A stretch of DNA of 64,000 nt from Caproiciproducens galactitolivorans (GTDB lineage: Bacteria > Bacillota > Clostridia > Oscillospirales > Acutalibacteraceae): contig NZ_JAPOHA010000010.1 in the NCBI RefSeq assembly GCF_026672255.1, forward strand, positions 44,817-108,816, written 5' to 3'. Numbering within the stretch: position 1 is the stretch's first letter; each line of letters starts with the position of its first letter. Under the pieces are notes generated by a model, which saw only the letters and a list, made by a program, of their open reading frames with translations, was not told the origin of the DNA and did not search any database. Of this stretch, positions 36,113-44,573 are shown piece after piece. A program made the position numbers and the translations under genes.

Positions 36113-36781
36113 ATGATGCTTTTACAGGAAATCCGGGAAGAAATTGTCCAATATGGGCAAAAGGCAATTGAAGCAAGGCTCACAAAAGGAACGGGGGGGA
36201 ATCTGAGCATCTGTGACAGGGAGTCCGGACTGATGGCCATTACGCCGAGCGGGATTGATTATTTTAAAATGACCCCGGAAATGATCGTGCTGATCGATGT
36301 GCAGACCGGAAAGATCGTGGACGGCAACGAGGTCCCTTCCAGCGAATGCGATATGCACCGTATTTTTTATAAATACCGTACGGATATCGACGCCATCATC
36401 CATACGCATACGACTTTTGCAGCTACGATTTCCTGTTTGAACTGGCCGCTGCCGGCGCTCCATTATCTGGTTGCCTTTGCGGGGGTTGACGTTCGCTGTG
36501 CAAAATATGCTACGTACGGAACCGTCGCCCTTGCGAAGAATGCTTTCGAAGCCATGAAAGACAGAAAAGCGGTTCTTTTGGCCAACCACGGTTTGGTGGC
36601 GGGCGGCGCGAATCTGGCGGAAGCGTTTGCCGTTACGGAAGAGATTGAGTTCTGCTGCGAACTTTACTACCGGACAAAATGCATTGGGGAACCGGTTATC
36701 CTTCCGAATGACGAAATGGAACGCATGCTGGAGCGCTTCAAAAATTACGGAAAAAGAATCGAAGAGCACGAGACAATCTGA
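36113..36781 (+). CDS. Class II aldolase (FucA/AraD family)
   Basis: This 222-residue zinc aldolase or epimerase has GTGGNLSIC near residue 25, ITPSGIDYFKM, the acidic catalytic region SECDMHRIFY, the metal site HTHTTFAATISCL near 98 and the last metal-ligand region LANHGLVAGGANLAEAF. Family members cleave fuculose-1-phosphate, rhamnulose-1-phosphate and related ketose phosphates to dihydroxyacetone phosphate and an aldehyde, or act as ribulose-phosphate 4-epimerase. The conserved Glu and three His fit aldolase activity. It lies between the SorC regulator and a hydroxyacid dehydrogenase. Its product aldehyde might feed one of the dehydrogenases of the cluster. Confidence 0.88.
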   Translation: MMLLQEIREEIVQYGQKAIEARLTKGTGGNLSICDRESGLMAITPSGIDYFKMTPEMIVLIDVQTGKIVDGNEVPSSECDMHRIFYKYRTDIDAIIHTHTTFAATISCLNWPLPALHYLVAFAGVDVRCAKYATYGTVALAKNAFEAMKDRKAVLLANHGLVAGGANLAEAFAVTEEIEFCCELYYRTKCIGEPVILPNDEMERMLERFKNYGKRIEEHETI

Positions 36782-36811
36782 GCCGTGGAAAATGCAATCG
36801 AGAGGAAGAAT

Positions 36812-37846
36812 ATGTGGGCAATGAAAACGTTATTAACTGCCGAGGTGAGTGAAGACCATATTGCGGAGCTGAAGAAACTTCTTGATATTCAGTATGAGGG
36901 CTGGTACAAGAGCAAAAGAATTCTTACTGAAGACGAGATGGCCGAGCTGATAAAGGGAAAGGAAATATTAATTACCAGCTATGACCCGGTAACAAAGAAG
37001 GTAATGGACGCCTCTCCGGAGCTGAAGCTGATTGTATGTACCAGGGCGAATCCCGTAAACGTCGATACGGAATATGCAAGGCAAAAGGGAATCAAAGTGA
37101 GTTATTCTCCCGGAAGAAACTCAACCTGTACGGCGGAGTTTACGGTAGCGCTGATGCTTTCCATTATGCGGAAAATACCGATTGCATATTGTGCCCTGCA
37201 CAGCGGAAAGCACGTTTCGGAAAACAGGCATGAAAACGTTATAAAAGACGGGCTGCGTTCCGACGTTACCTGGGCCTTAAACAGTGATTCACCCTATGTG
37301 CTGTATAAAGGCCGTCAATTGTGCGGGCGCACGCTGGGGGTTGTGGGCTACGGCAGCATAGGCCGCTCCGTGGCAAAACTTTGCAGAGGCTTTGGGATGA
37401 ACGTCCTCGTTTACGATCCGTTCGTAAACCCGGATACGCTGGAAGAAAATACGGCTTCCGTCAGCTTTGACACGCTGCTCAAAGAATCCGATGTGATTAC
37501 GGTGCACTGCAAGGATACGCCGGAAACCAGAAAAATCATCAATGCGGAAGCATTCGGCAAAATGAAAAAGACCGCGTACTTTATCAATACTTCAAGGGGA
37601 GCGCTTGTGGACGAAAAAGCGCTGATCGATGTTCTGCTTAACCATAAGATTGCGGGAGCGGCGGTGGATGTGTTCGAAAGCGAACCGATTGCAAAGGACC
37701 ATCCGTTCCTTACCAAGTGCGACAATGTCGTGATCACTCCGCACCTGGCCGGCGCAACGTACGACGCAATCGTCAATCACACCATCGCCTTGGTGAAGGA
37801 TGTTAAGCATTTCTTGGATGGGGAGCCCCTTGAATATGAATATTAG
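36812..37846 (+). CDS. NAD-dependent D-2-hydroxyacid dehydrogenase family protein
   Basis: This 344-residue protein of the phosphoglycerate/glycerate dehydrogenase family has the Rossmann motif LGVVGYGSIGRSVAKLCRGFG near residue 167, FINTSRGALVDEKAL and the catalytic His in ITPHLAGATYDA. The catalytic Arg lies in CTRANPVNVD near 75 and the Glu near 260 in VFESEP. The ATG at 36812 is chosen for GAGAGG six bases before it, rather than a GTG at 36785. It has a 30-base gap to the aldolase. Within this cluster it could reduce or oxidise a sugar-derived acid. The substrate is not deducible. Confidence 0.85.
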   Translation: MWAMKTLLTAEVSEDHIAELKKLLDIQYEGWYKSKRILTEDEMAELIKGKEILITSYDPVTKKVMDASPELKLIVCTRANPVNVDTEYARQKGIKVSYSPGRNSTCTAEFTVALMLSIMRKIPIAYCALHSGKHVSENRHENVIKDGLRSDVTWALNSDSPYVLYKGRQLCGRTLGVVGYGSIGRSVAKLCRGFGMNVLVYDPFVNPDTLEENTASVSFDTLLKESDVITVHCKDTPETRKIINAEAFGKMKKTAYFINTSRGALVDEKALIDVLLNHKIAGAAVDVFESEPIAKDHPFLTKCDNVVITPHLAGATYDAIVNHTIALVKDVKHFLDGEPLEYEY

Positions 37847-37888
37847 CTATTGGCGTTTTTTCAAGGGAGAAGCGCTTTTAGAAATACG

Positions 37889-37907
37889 TTAAGTAAATAG
37901 TACTTAA
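37889..37907. repeat. Inverted repeat before the binding-protein gene
   Basis: TTAAGTA and TACTTAA flank AATAG, 24 bases before the ATG at 37931. It may be an operator or an RNA stem. It does not match the SorC operator. Confidence 0.4.
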
Positions 37908-37930
37908 TCAAAAAAACAGGAGGAAGTTGT

Positions 37931-39157
37931 ATGTTCAAGAAAGTTCTCAGCGCAGTATTGGCACTATCCCTAATGGCAGGCGTAACAGGCTGTTCCGGTG
38001 GAGCCGCGAATTCAACGGCATCTACGGCAGCCCCGGCCTCGGCATCCGCAGCATCCGCCGGAAGCAACGGCGCGGCACCTTCCGGAGACCCGATTAAAAT
38101 CGGTTATGTCAGCGCGCTGTCCGGCGATACCGCCCTCTGGGGCCAGGCCGGGTTAAACGGAATGAAGCTTGCGGTGGAAGACCTTAACGCAAAGGGCGGA
38201 CTTCTGGGAAGACCGGTACAGGTCGTAGGCTTTGACGGACAGGGGCAGCCTTTGGACTCCGTTAACGCACTGAACAAGCTGATCGATCAGGAAAAAGTTG
38301 TTGCCGTCGTAGGAACAAACTTCTCCAGCTGCAACATTGCCATGGCGCCGGTTGCAGACACCAAAAAGATTCCGCTGATCGCAACTGCGGCTTCCAGCCC
38401 GCAGGTTACGGTGGACCAGAGCGGCAAGCTCCATCTGTATTCCTTCCGTATCGGCTTTACCGATCCGTTCCAGGGCAAAGTGGTGGCTTCCTATGTTATC
38501 AACAAGCTGAAGTTTAAGAAGGCTGCCGTTATTACCGATATCGGCGATAACTATTCCACAGGCGTTACCGGCTATATCACAAAGGAATTTACCGATGAAG
38601 GCGGCACCATCGTTGCGAAAGAAGAAGCAAGATCCGGCGACAACGATTTCCGCGCGCAGCTTTCCAAGATCAAGAGCGCAAACCCGGATGTTCTGTTTAT
38701 TCCCTGGGTTTATAAGGATGTTGCTTTAATTACAAAACAGGCGAAGGACCTCGGCATTACGTGCCAGTTTATCGGTACCGACGGCTGGGATTCACAGGAC
38801 CTTCCGAAGCTGGCGGGCGCCGCGATCGACGGCGGTTATTTCTGCTCACGCCCCGGATTCAACAGCCCGGAAGCAAAAGCGTTTGCGGAACGCTATAAGA
38901 AGGCTTACAACATTACCCCGGAAGCAGAGTGCCTGTTCGGTTATGACGGCGTAATGTGGCTCGCCCAGGTTATTAAAGAGCAAAATTCCGCCGAATCCGA
39001 TAAGATCCGCGACGGACTTGAGAAAACAACCGATTTTAAAGGCTTCCTCGGTTCCATGTCCGTTGACCCTGCAACCCACAACCCAACCCGTGATGCGGCT
39101 ATTTTCCAGGTTAAGAACAATACGGTCAATTTTGTTGAAATGTACTCCGTCAAATAA
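37931..39157 (+). CDS. Branched-chain amino acid-type ABC transporter substrate-binding lipoprotein
   Basis: This 408-residue protein of the Peripla_BP_6 (LivJ/LivK) family has a signal peptide with lipobox VTGC near residue 20 and an Ala/Ser-rich linker. The binding domain is KIGYVSALSGDTALWGQAGLNGMKLAVEDLNAKGGLLGRPV and later VVGTNFSSCNIAMAPVAD. Family members bind amino acids but also other small organic acids, amides and urea. The genetic context suggests a sugar-like or amino-sugar-like ligand, though this is inference. AGGAGGAAG lies before the ATG. The rest of the importer follows in order. Confidence 0.9.
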   Translation: MFKKVLSAVLALSLMAGVTGCSGGAANSTASTAAPASASAASAGSNGAAPSGDPIKIGYVSALSGDTALWGQAGLNGMKLAVEDLNAKGGLLGRPVQVVGFDGQGQPLDSVNALNKLIDQEKVVAVVGTNFSSCNIAMAPVADTKKIPLIATAASSPQVTVDQSGKLHLYSFRIGFTDPFQGKVVASYVINKLKFKKAAVITDIGDNYSTGVTGYITKEFTDEGGTIVAKEEARSGDNDFRAQLSKIKSANPDVLFIPWVYKDVALITKQAKDLGITCQFIGTDGWDSQDLPKLAGAAIDGGYFCSRPGFNSPEAKAFAERYKKAYNITPEAECLFGYDGVMWLAQVIKEQNSAESDKIRDGLEKTTDFKGFLGSMSVDPATHNPTRDAAIFQVKNNTVNFVEMYSVK

Positions 39158-39244
39158 AATATAATCCGGCTGCAGGAAACCATGAAATCGCCGGATGCTG
39201 CGGGCATTTCATGGTTCCCCTGCACTTTTGGAAGGTGGTTGCAG

Positions 39245-40117
39245 ATGTTTTTACAGCAATTGATTAATGGGATTTCCGTAGGCGGAATTTACGCGCTGAT
39301 TGCAACAGGCTACGCGTTGATTTACAGCCTGCTTGGGTTTTCAAACTGGGCTCATGGTGAAGTTGCCATGTTCGGCGCGTATATCGCGCTGACTTTGGTG
39401 ACGCGGTTAAGCTCTCCTTTCCTCGGCGCACTGGCTTTCGGCATCCTCGCGGCCGGTGTGGCCAGCGTTTTAAATGAAAAAATTGCTTATAAACATATTC
39501 GGGACAAAGGGTCCCCGACAATGTTCCTCATGATCGCGGCCATGGGAATTTCCACTACCTATCAGAATGGCGCCATGGTTGTTTTCGGCCCGAAATTTCA
39601 GATGTTCCCTTCGATGTTCGATGTTACCACCATTCAGCTGGGCAGCGTCAGCATCGGTATTCTGGATGTTATTTCCCTGATTACCTCGGCAATTGCGCTG
39701 ATCCTTCTGGAACTGCTTGTCAATAAGTCAAAGGTGGGCCTCGGAATCCGGACGGTTGCGTCGAACTCCTATACGGCAAGCCTGATGGGAATCAACATCA
39801 ACCGGTATTTTTCCCTTGTATTCCTGATTGCGGGTTTACTCGCAGGCAGCGCCGGCGTTTTGCTCGGGCTGAAGTACAGCGTTTATCCCACGATGGGCAA
39901 CGTTGGCCTCAAAGCGTTCATCGCTTCCGTGCTCGGCGGTTTGGGGAGCGTGCGCGGTGCAATTATCGGCGCCATTATTATCGGCGTTTTGGAAACCTTT
40001 GTATCCGGGTATTTGAATTCAGGTTTACGCGACCTGTTCACATTTGGTCTTTTAATTTTGATCTTGCTTATTAAACCGTCCGGCCTCATGGGAGTGGACG
40101 TTGAAGATAAGGCGTAA
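39245..40117 (+). CDS. LivH-type ABC transporter permease
   Basis: This 290-residue permease has about eight hydrophobic helices and the family patterns LINGISVGGIYALIATGYALIYSLLGFSNWAHGE at the start, and the loop with GLGIRTVASNSYTASLMGININ. GGAAGGTGG precedes the ATG at 39245. An in-frame upstream ATG at 39182 would add 21 unlikely residues. It forms the membrane channel with the LivM-type partner 15 bases downstream. Confidence 0.92.
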   Translation: MFLQQLINGISVGGIYALIATGYALIYSLLGFSNWAHGEVAMFGAYIALTLVTRLSSPFLGALAFGILAAGVASVLNEKIAYKHIRDKGSPTMFLMIAAMGISTTYQNGAMVVFGPKFQMFPSMFDVTTIQLGSVSIGILDVISLITSAIALILLELLVNKSKVGLGIRTVASNSYTASLMGININRYFSLVFLIAGLLAGSAGVLLGLKYSVYPTMGNVGLKAFIASVLGGLGSVRGAIIGAIIIGVLETFVSGYLNSGLRDLFTFGLLILILLIKPSGLMGVDVEDKA

Positions 40118-40132
40118 GGAGGAAGAAAGCGG

Positions 40133-41020
40133 ATGTCTGGTTATTGGCAGGAAATTTTTGTTTTAGTCGGAATCAACTTTATCGTTGTTCTGGGCGTTTC
40201 TATTTTAACAGGCTTTACGAAGCTTTTTTCTTTCGGCAACGCGGGGTTCATGTCGATCGGCGCGTATACCTCGGCGATTTTAACAACAAGGTTCAACGTC
40301 CCGTTCCTCTTGGCCGTTCTGGCCGGCGCGATCCTTGCCGGTTTGGTGGGGTACGGCCTCGGTTCGCTGACTTTAGGCTTAAAGGGCGACTATTTCCTGA
40401 TTACCACCCTGGGTTTCGGCGAATGCGTCCGGGTGCTGTTCGAGTATATTCAGCCGGTAACGGGCGGCGCAGGGGGACTGAGCGGGATTACGCATTATAC
40501 GGACTTCACGATCGTGGCAATCAGCGTGGTTGTGGCCTTTATTTTCGCATGGACGCTCATCCATTCCAAGTATGGGCGAAATTTAACGGCAATCCGGGAA
40601 CAGGAAGTTGCCGCGGATGCCGTTGGCATCAACACCTTTAAAAATAAGCTTCTGGCTTTCGTCGTCAGCGCTGTGTATGCAGGATGGGCCGGCGGTTTAT
40701 ACGCGCACCATCTGACGTATCTTGAACCGAAAATCTTTAACCTTGCAAAGTCGGCCGAGTTGACCATTACAACGGTTATCGGCGGTCTTGGCAGCCTGAC
40801 CGGCTCGTTCCTCGGAACCTGCGTGGTTACCCTGCTTCCGGAGGTTTTCCGCGACCTGTCCACCTACAGAATGCTGCTTTACGGTATTGCCGTTGTTGTC
40901 ATCATAACGGTGAAGCCGAGCGGGCTTTACGGCTACAAGGAGTTCTCCATTACAAAAATTATCCGCTGGTTTAAGAACCTGAGCAAAAGGACAAGCGGAA
41001 CGGTGGAGAAAGGGGCGTAA
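40133..41020 (+). CDS. LivM-type ABC transporter permease
   Basis: This 295-residue permease starts IFVLVGINFIVVLGVSILTGFTKLFSFGNAGFMSIGAY. The cytosolic loop GRNLTAIREQEVAADAVGINTFKNK is the usual contact with the ATPase, and LGSLTGSFLGTCVVTLLPEVFRD follows. AAGGAGGAAGAAAG lies before the ATG. It completes the membrane pair of the importer, and the first ATPase gene follows after four bases. Confidence 0.92.
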   Translation: MSGYWQEIFVLVGINFIVVLGVSILTGFTKLFSFGNAGFMSIGAYTSAILTTRFNVPFLLAVLAGAILAGLVGYGLGSLTLGLKGDYFLITTLGFGECVRVLFEYIQPVTGGAGGLSGITHYTDFTIVAISVVVAFIFAWTLIHSKYGRNLTAIREQEVAADAVGINTFKNKLLAFVVSAVYAGWAGGLYAHHLTYLEPKIFNLAKSAELTITTVIGGLGSLTGSFLGTCVVTLLPEVFRDLSTYRMLLYGIAVVVIITVKPSGLYGYKEFSITKIIRWFKNLSKRTSGTVEKGA

Positions 41021-41024
41021 CAGA

Positions 41025-41792
41025 GTGGATACTATTTTGCAGATCAACGGCCTGAATAAGAATTTCGGCGGCGTTAAGGCAATCGATTCGTTTAACCTTC
41101 AACTGGAAAAAGGCAAGATTCATGGACTGATCGGACCGAACGGCGCGGGCAAAACGACCATTTTCAATACCATTACGGGGATTTATAAGCCGGACGCCGG
41201 AGAAATCCGGTTTAAGGGCAAAGACGTCACCGGCCTGAAACCGTTCCAGGTTGCCCAGCTTGGAGTGGGAAGAACATTCCAGAACATTCGCCTGTTCGCA
41301 ACCCTTAACGTAATGGAGAATGTTTTGATCGCAAGCAATTTGGATATTACCTATAATATGCTGGATTCTTTTCTAAGGCTTCCCAAGTATAAAAAAGAAG
41401 AAAAAGCCCTGCGTGAAAAGGCAATGGAATTATTAAAGATCGTCGGCTTGCAGGACTTGGTGGACGCGCAGGCGAATTCGCTGCCCTACGGCCATCAGCG
41501 CAAGCTGGAGATCGCAAGGGCGGTTGCGCTGAATCCGTCGCTGCTGCTGCTGGATGAGCCGGCCGCCGGCATGAACAAGGAAGAGTCGGTTGAGCTGGTG
41601 GAATTCATAAAAGAGATTAAGGAGCGCTTTGATTTAACCGTATTGATGATTGAACACCATATGGACGTTGTAGCCGGACTGTGCGACCACGTTACCGTGC
41701 TCAACTTCGGGAAAACGATTGCCTCCGGCAGGCTGGACGAAGTGAAAAACAACAAGATGGTTGTTGAAGCGTACCTCGGGGAGGAGAAATAG
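41025..41792 (+). CDS. LivG-type ABC transporter ATP-binding protein
   Basis: This 255-residue ATPase has Walker A GPNGAGKTTIFNTITG, the Q-loop region VGRTFQNIRLFATLNVMENV, a shortened signature LPYGHQRKLEIARAVALNP (YGHQR replacing the usual LSGGQ, as in LivG), Walker B LLLLDEPAAGMN and the switch histidine MIEHHMDVV. The start is GTG at 41025 with AGGGGC just before it. It energises the LivH/LivM channel together with the LivF partner. Confidence 0.92.
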   Translation: MDTILQINGLNKNFGGVKAIDSFNLQLEKGKIHGLIGPNGAGKTTIFNTITGIYKPDAGEIRFKGKDVTGLKPFQVAQLGVGRTFQNIRLFATLNVMENVLIASNLDITYNMLDSFLRLPKYKKEEKALREKAMELLKIVGLQDLVDAQANSLPYGHQRKLEIARAVALNPSLLLLDEPAAGMNKEESVELVEFIKEIKERFDLTVLMIEHHMDVVAGLCDHVTVLNFGKTIASGRLDEVKNNKMVVEAYLGEEK

Positions 41793-41793
41793 T

Positions 41794-42504
41794 ATGGGGC
41801 AGAGTTTGCTGAAGGTGGACAATTTGTCCGCCGCATATGGCGGAATCAAAGCGTTAAACAATGTGTCCATTGAAATTGAAGAAGGCAAAATCGTTTCGGT
41901 GCTGGGTTCAAACGGCGCGGGCAAAACGACGCTGCTCAAATGCATCTGCGCAGCGATGAAGCCGACGGGCGGTACCATTTCCTTCCGGGGAAAGCCCCTG
42001 CCGAACAAGCCGCACGAGGTGGTAAAGGCCGGCCTTACCCATGCGCCGGAAGGCAGGCAGATCCTGGCGAATATGACGGTTATGGATAACCTTATGGTAG
42101 GCGCTTACCTGCGGAACGACAAAGCGGAAGTGAAAAAGGATCTGGAATATGCGTTCACCCTGTTTCCCCGCCTGAAAGAGCGGCAGAAGCAGTACGGCGG
42201 GCACCTGAGCGGCGGCGAGCAGCAAATGCTGGCAATCTGCCGCGCGCTGATGGCGAAGCCCAGCCTCGTTATGCTGGACGAACCTTCGCTGGGTCTGGCG
42301 CCGATTATTGTCAGCCAGATCTTTGATATCATCAAGGAACTGAAAAAGAACGGAACATCGATTCTTCTGGTAGAGCAGAATGCGTATAAAGCGCTTTCGA
42401 TCAGCGACAGCGCGTATGTTATGTCCGTAGGAAGCATTGTCAAACAGGGCAGCGCGGAGGAATTGCTGGCGGATAAATCCCTTACCGAAGCGTATTTGGG
42501 CTAA
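41794..42504 (+). CDS. LivF-type ABC transporter ATP-binding protein
   Basis: This 236-residue ATPase has Walker A GSNGAGKTTLLKCICA, signature LSGGEQQMLAICRALM, Walker B LVMLDEPSLGLAP and the switch region LLVEQNAYKAL. The ATG at 41794 directly follows the livG-type stop with GGGGAGG upstream. An in-frame upstream start inside the previous gene is rejected. It is the last transporter gene, and the isomerase gene follows after 17 bases in the same operon. Confidence 0.92.
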   Translation: MGQSLLKVDNLSAAYGGIKALNNVSIEIEEGKIVSVLGSNGAGKTTLLKCICAAMKPTGGTISFRGKPLPNKPHEVVKAGLTHAPEGRQILANMTVMDNLMVGAYLRNDKAEVKKDLEYAFTLFPRLKERQKQYGGHLSGGEQQMLAICRALMAKPSLVMLDEPSLGLAPIIVSQIFDIIKELKKNGTSILLVEQNAYKALSISDSAYVMSVGSIVKQGSAEELLADKSLTEAYLG

Positions 42505-42521
42505 ATAAAAGGAGAATAAAA

Positions 42522-43493
42522 ATGAATAAAATTAGCGTTGGCGTTTGGACTTACGGCGCGTGCAGCGACCGTTACGTAAGCGATGGATATAAAAACAGGC
42601 TGCCGCTGACCGAAAGGCTGGAGCACCTTGGCAAAATCGATGGTGTAAAAGGCATTGAGATTACCTATCCCTGCGACATCAATGAGGAAAATTATTCGCA
42701 GTATGCGCCCCTGCTTAAAAAATACGGCCTTGAAATTTCCTCCATGGGCGTGGAGCTTGTGTGCGACAAGCAGTGGAAAACCGGCTCCTTTACTTCGCCG
42801 ATTCAGGAGGTTCGGGAGAATACCGTCGCGCTGGTGAAAAAAGCGATGGATTTTGCCGAACAGATCGGCACGGAGGTGGTGAGCCTTTGGCTGGGACAGG
42901 ACGGCTACGACTATTTTATGCAGTCGGACTACCGGCAGCAGTGGAAGTATCTGATCGACGGCCTGCGCGAATGCGCAAAGCACAATCCGAAAATCAAGCT
43001 GGGTCTGGAATATAAAACGACCGAACCCCGGCTGAAATGCATGGTCAGCACCGGCGGGCTGTCGCTTGCGATCGCCCAGTGCACCGGGATGGACAACGTG
43101 GGGGTTACCATGGATATCGGGCACGCCCTTTTCGCGGGCGAAAACCTTGCGGAAACCGCAACCATCCTGCTGGCGCAGAACCGTCTTTTCCATCTGCATG
43201 TCAATGACAACTACCGCATTGCCGACGACGACATGCCGATTGGCAGCGTGCATTTCCTGCATTTTATCGAATTCTTCTACTGGCTCAGGAAGATGGGCTA
43301 CGAGGGCTGGTATTCGCTCGATATGTACCCCTACCGGGACGATCCGGACGCGGCGGTAAAGGCTTCCGTCGAGTTCATCCGGGGGGCCGAGCAGTTTGTG
43401 GAGAAGAAACTGGCCGGCTATTCGTTTGAAGAAATGCAGAAGAAAGCCCCGTCCGACATTTTAAGCAATTTATTTCAGAAGATATTCGAATAG
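42522..43493 (+). CDS. TIM-barrel sugar (phosphate) isomerase/epimerase
   Basis: This 323-residue protein of the xylose-isomerase-like TIM-barrel family has GVWTYGACSDRYV at the start, GVKGIEITYPCDINEENY, and the metal-binding regions KLGLEYKTTEPR (Glu), VTMDIGHALFAGE (Asp and His) and FHLHVNDNYR (His). The closing strand is WYSLDMYPYRDDP. Members include tagatose 3-epimerase, erythrulose-phosphate isomerases and D-apiose isomerase. AAAAGGAG precedes the ATG. It lies between the importer and a zinc dehydrogenase. It probably isomerises the imported sugar before the kinase acts. The precise substrate is unknown. Confidence 0.82.
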   Translation: MNKISVGVWTYGACSDRYVSDGYKNRLPLTERLEHLGKIDGVKGIEITYPCDINEENYSQYAPLLKKYGLEISSMGVELVCDKQWKTGSFTSPIQEVRENTVALVKKAMDFAEQIGTEVVSLWLGQDGYDYFMQSDYRQQWKYLIDGLRECAKHNPKIKLGLEYKTTEPRLKCMVSTGGLSLAIAQCTGMDNVGVTMDIGHALFAGENLAETATILLAQNRLFHLHVNDNYRIADDDMPIGSVHFLHFIEFFYWLRKMGYEGWYSLDMYPYRDDPDAAVKASVEFIRGAEQFVEKKLAGYSFEEMQKKAPSDILSNLFQKIFE

Positions 43494-43505
43494 GAGGATT
43501 TTTCA

Positions 43506-44552
43506 ATGAAGGCAGCTGTATGGCATGGTTATAAAGATGTTCGAATCGAAGAAGTCGAACAGCCAGAAGTGAAACCCGGCTGCGTTAAGATTAAAGTGGA
43601 CTACGCGGGGATTTGCGGCACGGACAGGCACGAATATGTCGGCCCGAACTTTATTCCGACCCAAAAGCCGCACCGCCTTACCGGCCGGATGGCCCCGCTG
43701 ACCATCGGCCACGAGTTTTCCGGTGTGATTGCGGAATTGGGCGAGGGCGTAACCGGCTATAAAGTCGGGGACCGCGTTACCGCGAACGGCACGCTTTGCT
43801 GCGGGAAATGCCCCGCGTGCAAGTCCGGGCACTACAATATCTGCGAAAAGCTCGGCTTTGTGGGCGTGGGCGACGACGGTACTTTTGCGGAGTATGTTAC
43901 CTTCCAGGCCGAGCGCCTGTTCCATATCCCGGAAAATGTTACGCAGCGGCAGGCCCTTCTGGCGGAGCCGCTGGCCTGCGGAATCCACGCCACCCGTTTG
44001 GTTGGCGACGTTGCCGGAAAGTATGTTGTGGTCATCGGCCCCGGGATCATCGGGCTGGCCTGTTTCTTCGCCGCCAAACTTGCGGGCGCGGAAAAGGTTC
44101 TGGTCGCCGGAATCGGGAATGAACGCGAGGAACTGGTCCGGCGCTGCGGCGGGGAATATCTTGATACCGGCAAAAAGCCGCTGGAAGAGTATATCAGTGA
44201 AAGCGGCCGGATGGCCGATGTGGTGTATGAATGCGTCGGCATTCAGCCCACGCTGAACAATGCGCTGCATATCGTTTGCCCGGCCGGAAAAATTATGATC
44301 ATGGGCGTTTTTGAAAAACCGCCGGTGCTCGATATGAACCTGCTTCAGGAAGGCGAGCGCATGCTCCTGACCTCACAGGCGCATACGGATGAAATCGGCG
44401 CGGCACTCGATTATATTTCCCAGGGAAAAATTAACGCCGAAGAGCTGATTACGCGCGAAGTAACGTTGGATACGCTGGTGGAGGACGGCTTTGAAGAGCT
44501 TCTGAGAAATCCGTCCAAACACATTAAGATAGCGATCAGGATAGGAATGTAA
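43506..44552 (+). CDS. Zinc-dependent medium-chain alcohol/polyol dehydrogenase
   Basis: This 348-residue MDR dehydrogenase has the catalytic zinc Cys in DYAGICGTDRHEY near residue 37 and GHEFSGVI (His and Glu) near 68. The structural zinc cysteines lie in CCGKCPACKSGHYNIC near 97-112, and the NAD motif is VVVIGPGIIGLACFFAAK near 175. The sequence resembles butanediol, threonine and sorbitol dehydrogenases. TAGGAGG precedes the ATG. It is co-transcribed with the isomerase upstream and a PLP enzyme downstream. It likely oxidises a polyol or reduces the aldehyde from the aldolase. The substrate is inferred only. Confidence 0.85.
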   Translation: MKAAVWHGYKDVRIEEVEQPEVKPGCVKIKVDYAGICGTDRHEYVGPNFIPTQKPHRLTGRMAPLTIGHEFSGVIAELGEGVTGYKVGDRVTANGTLCCGKCPACKSGHYNICEKLGFVGVGDDGTFAEYVTFQAERLFHIPENVTQRQALLAEPLACGIHATRLVGDVAGKYVVVIGPGIIGLACFFAAKLAGAEKVLVAGIGNEREELVRRCGGEYLDTGKKPLEEYISESGRMADVVYECVGIQPTLNNALHIVCPAGKIMIMGVFEKPPVLDMNLLQEGERMLLTSQAHTDEIGAALDYISQGKINAEELITREVTLDTLVEDGFEELLRNPSKHIKIAIRIGM

Positions 44553-44573
44553 AAAAATAATGGAGGCAGTGAA

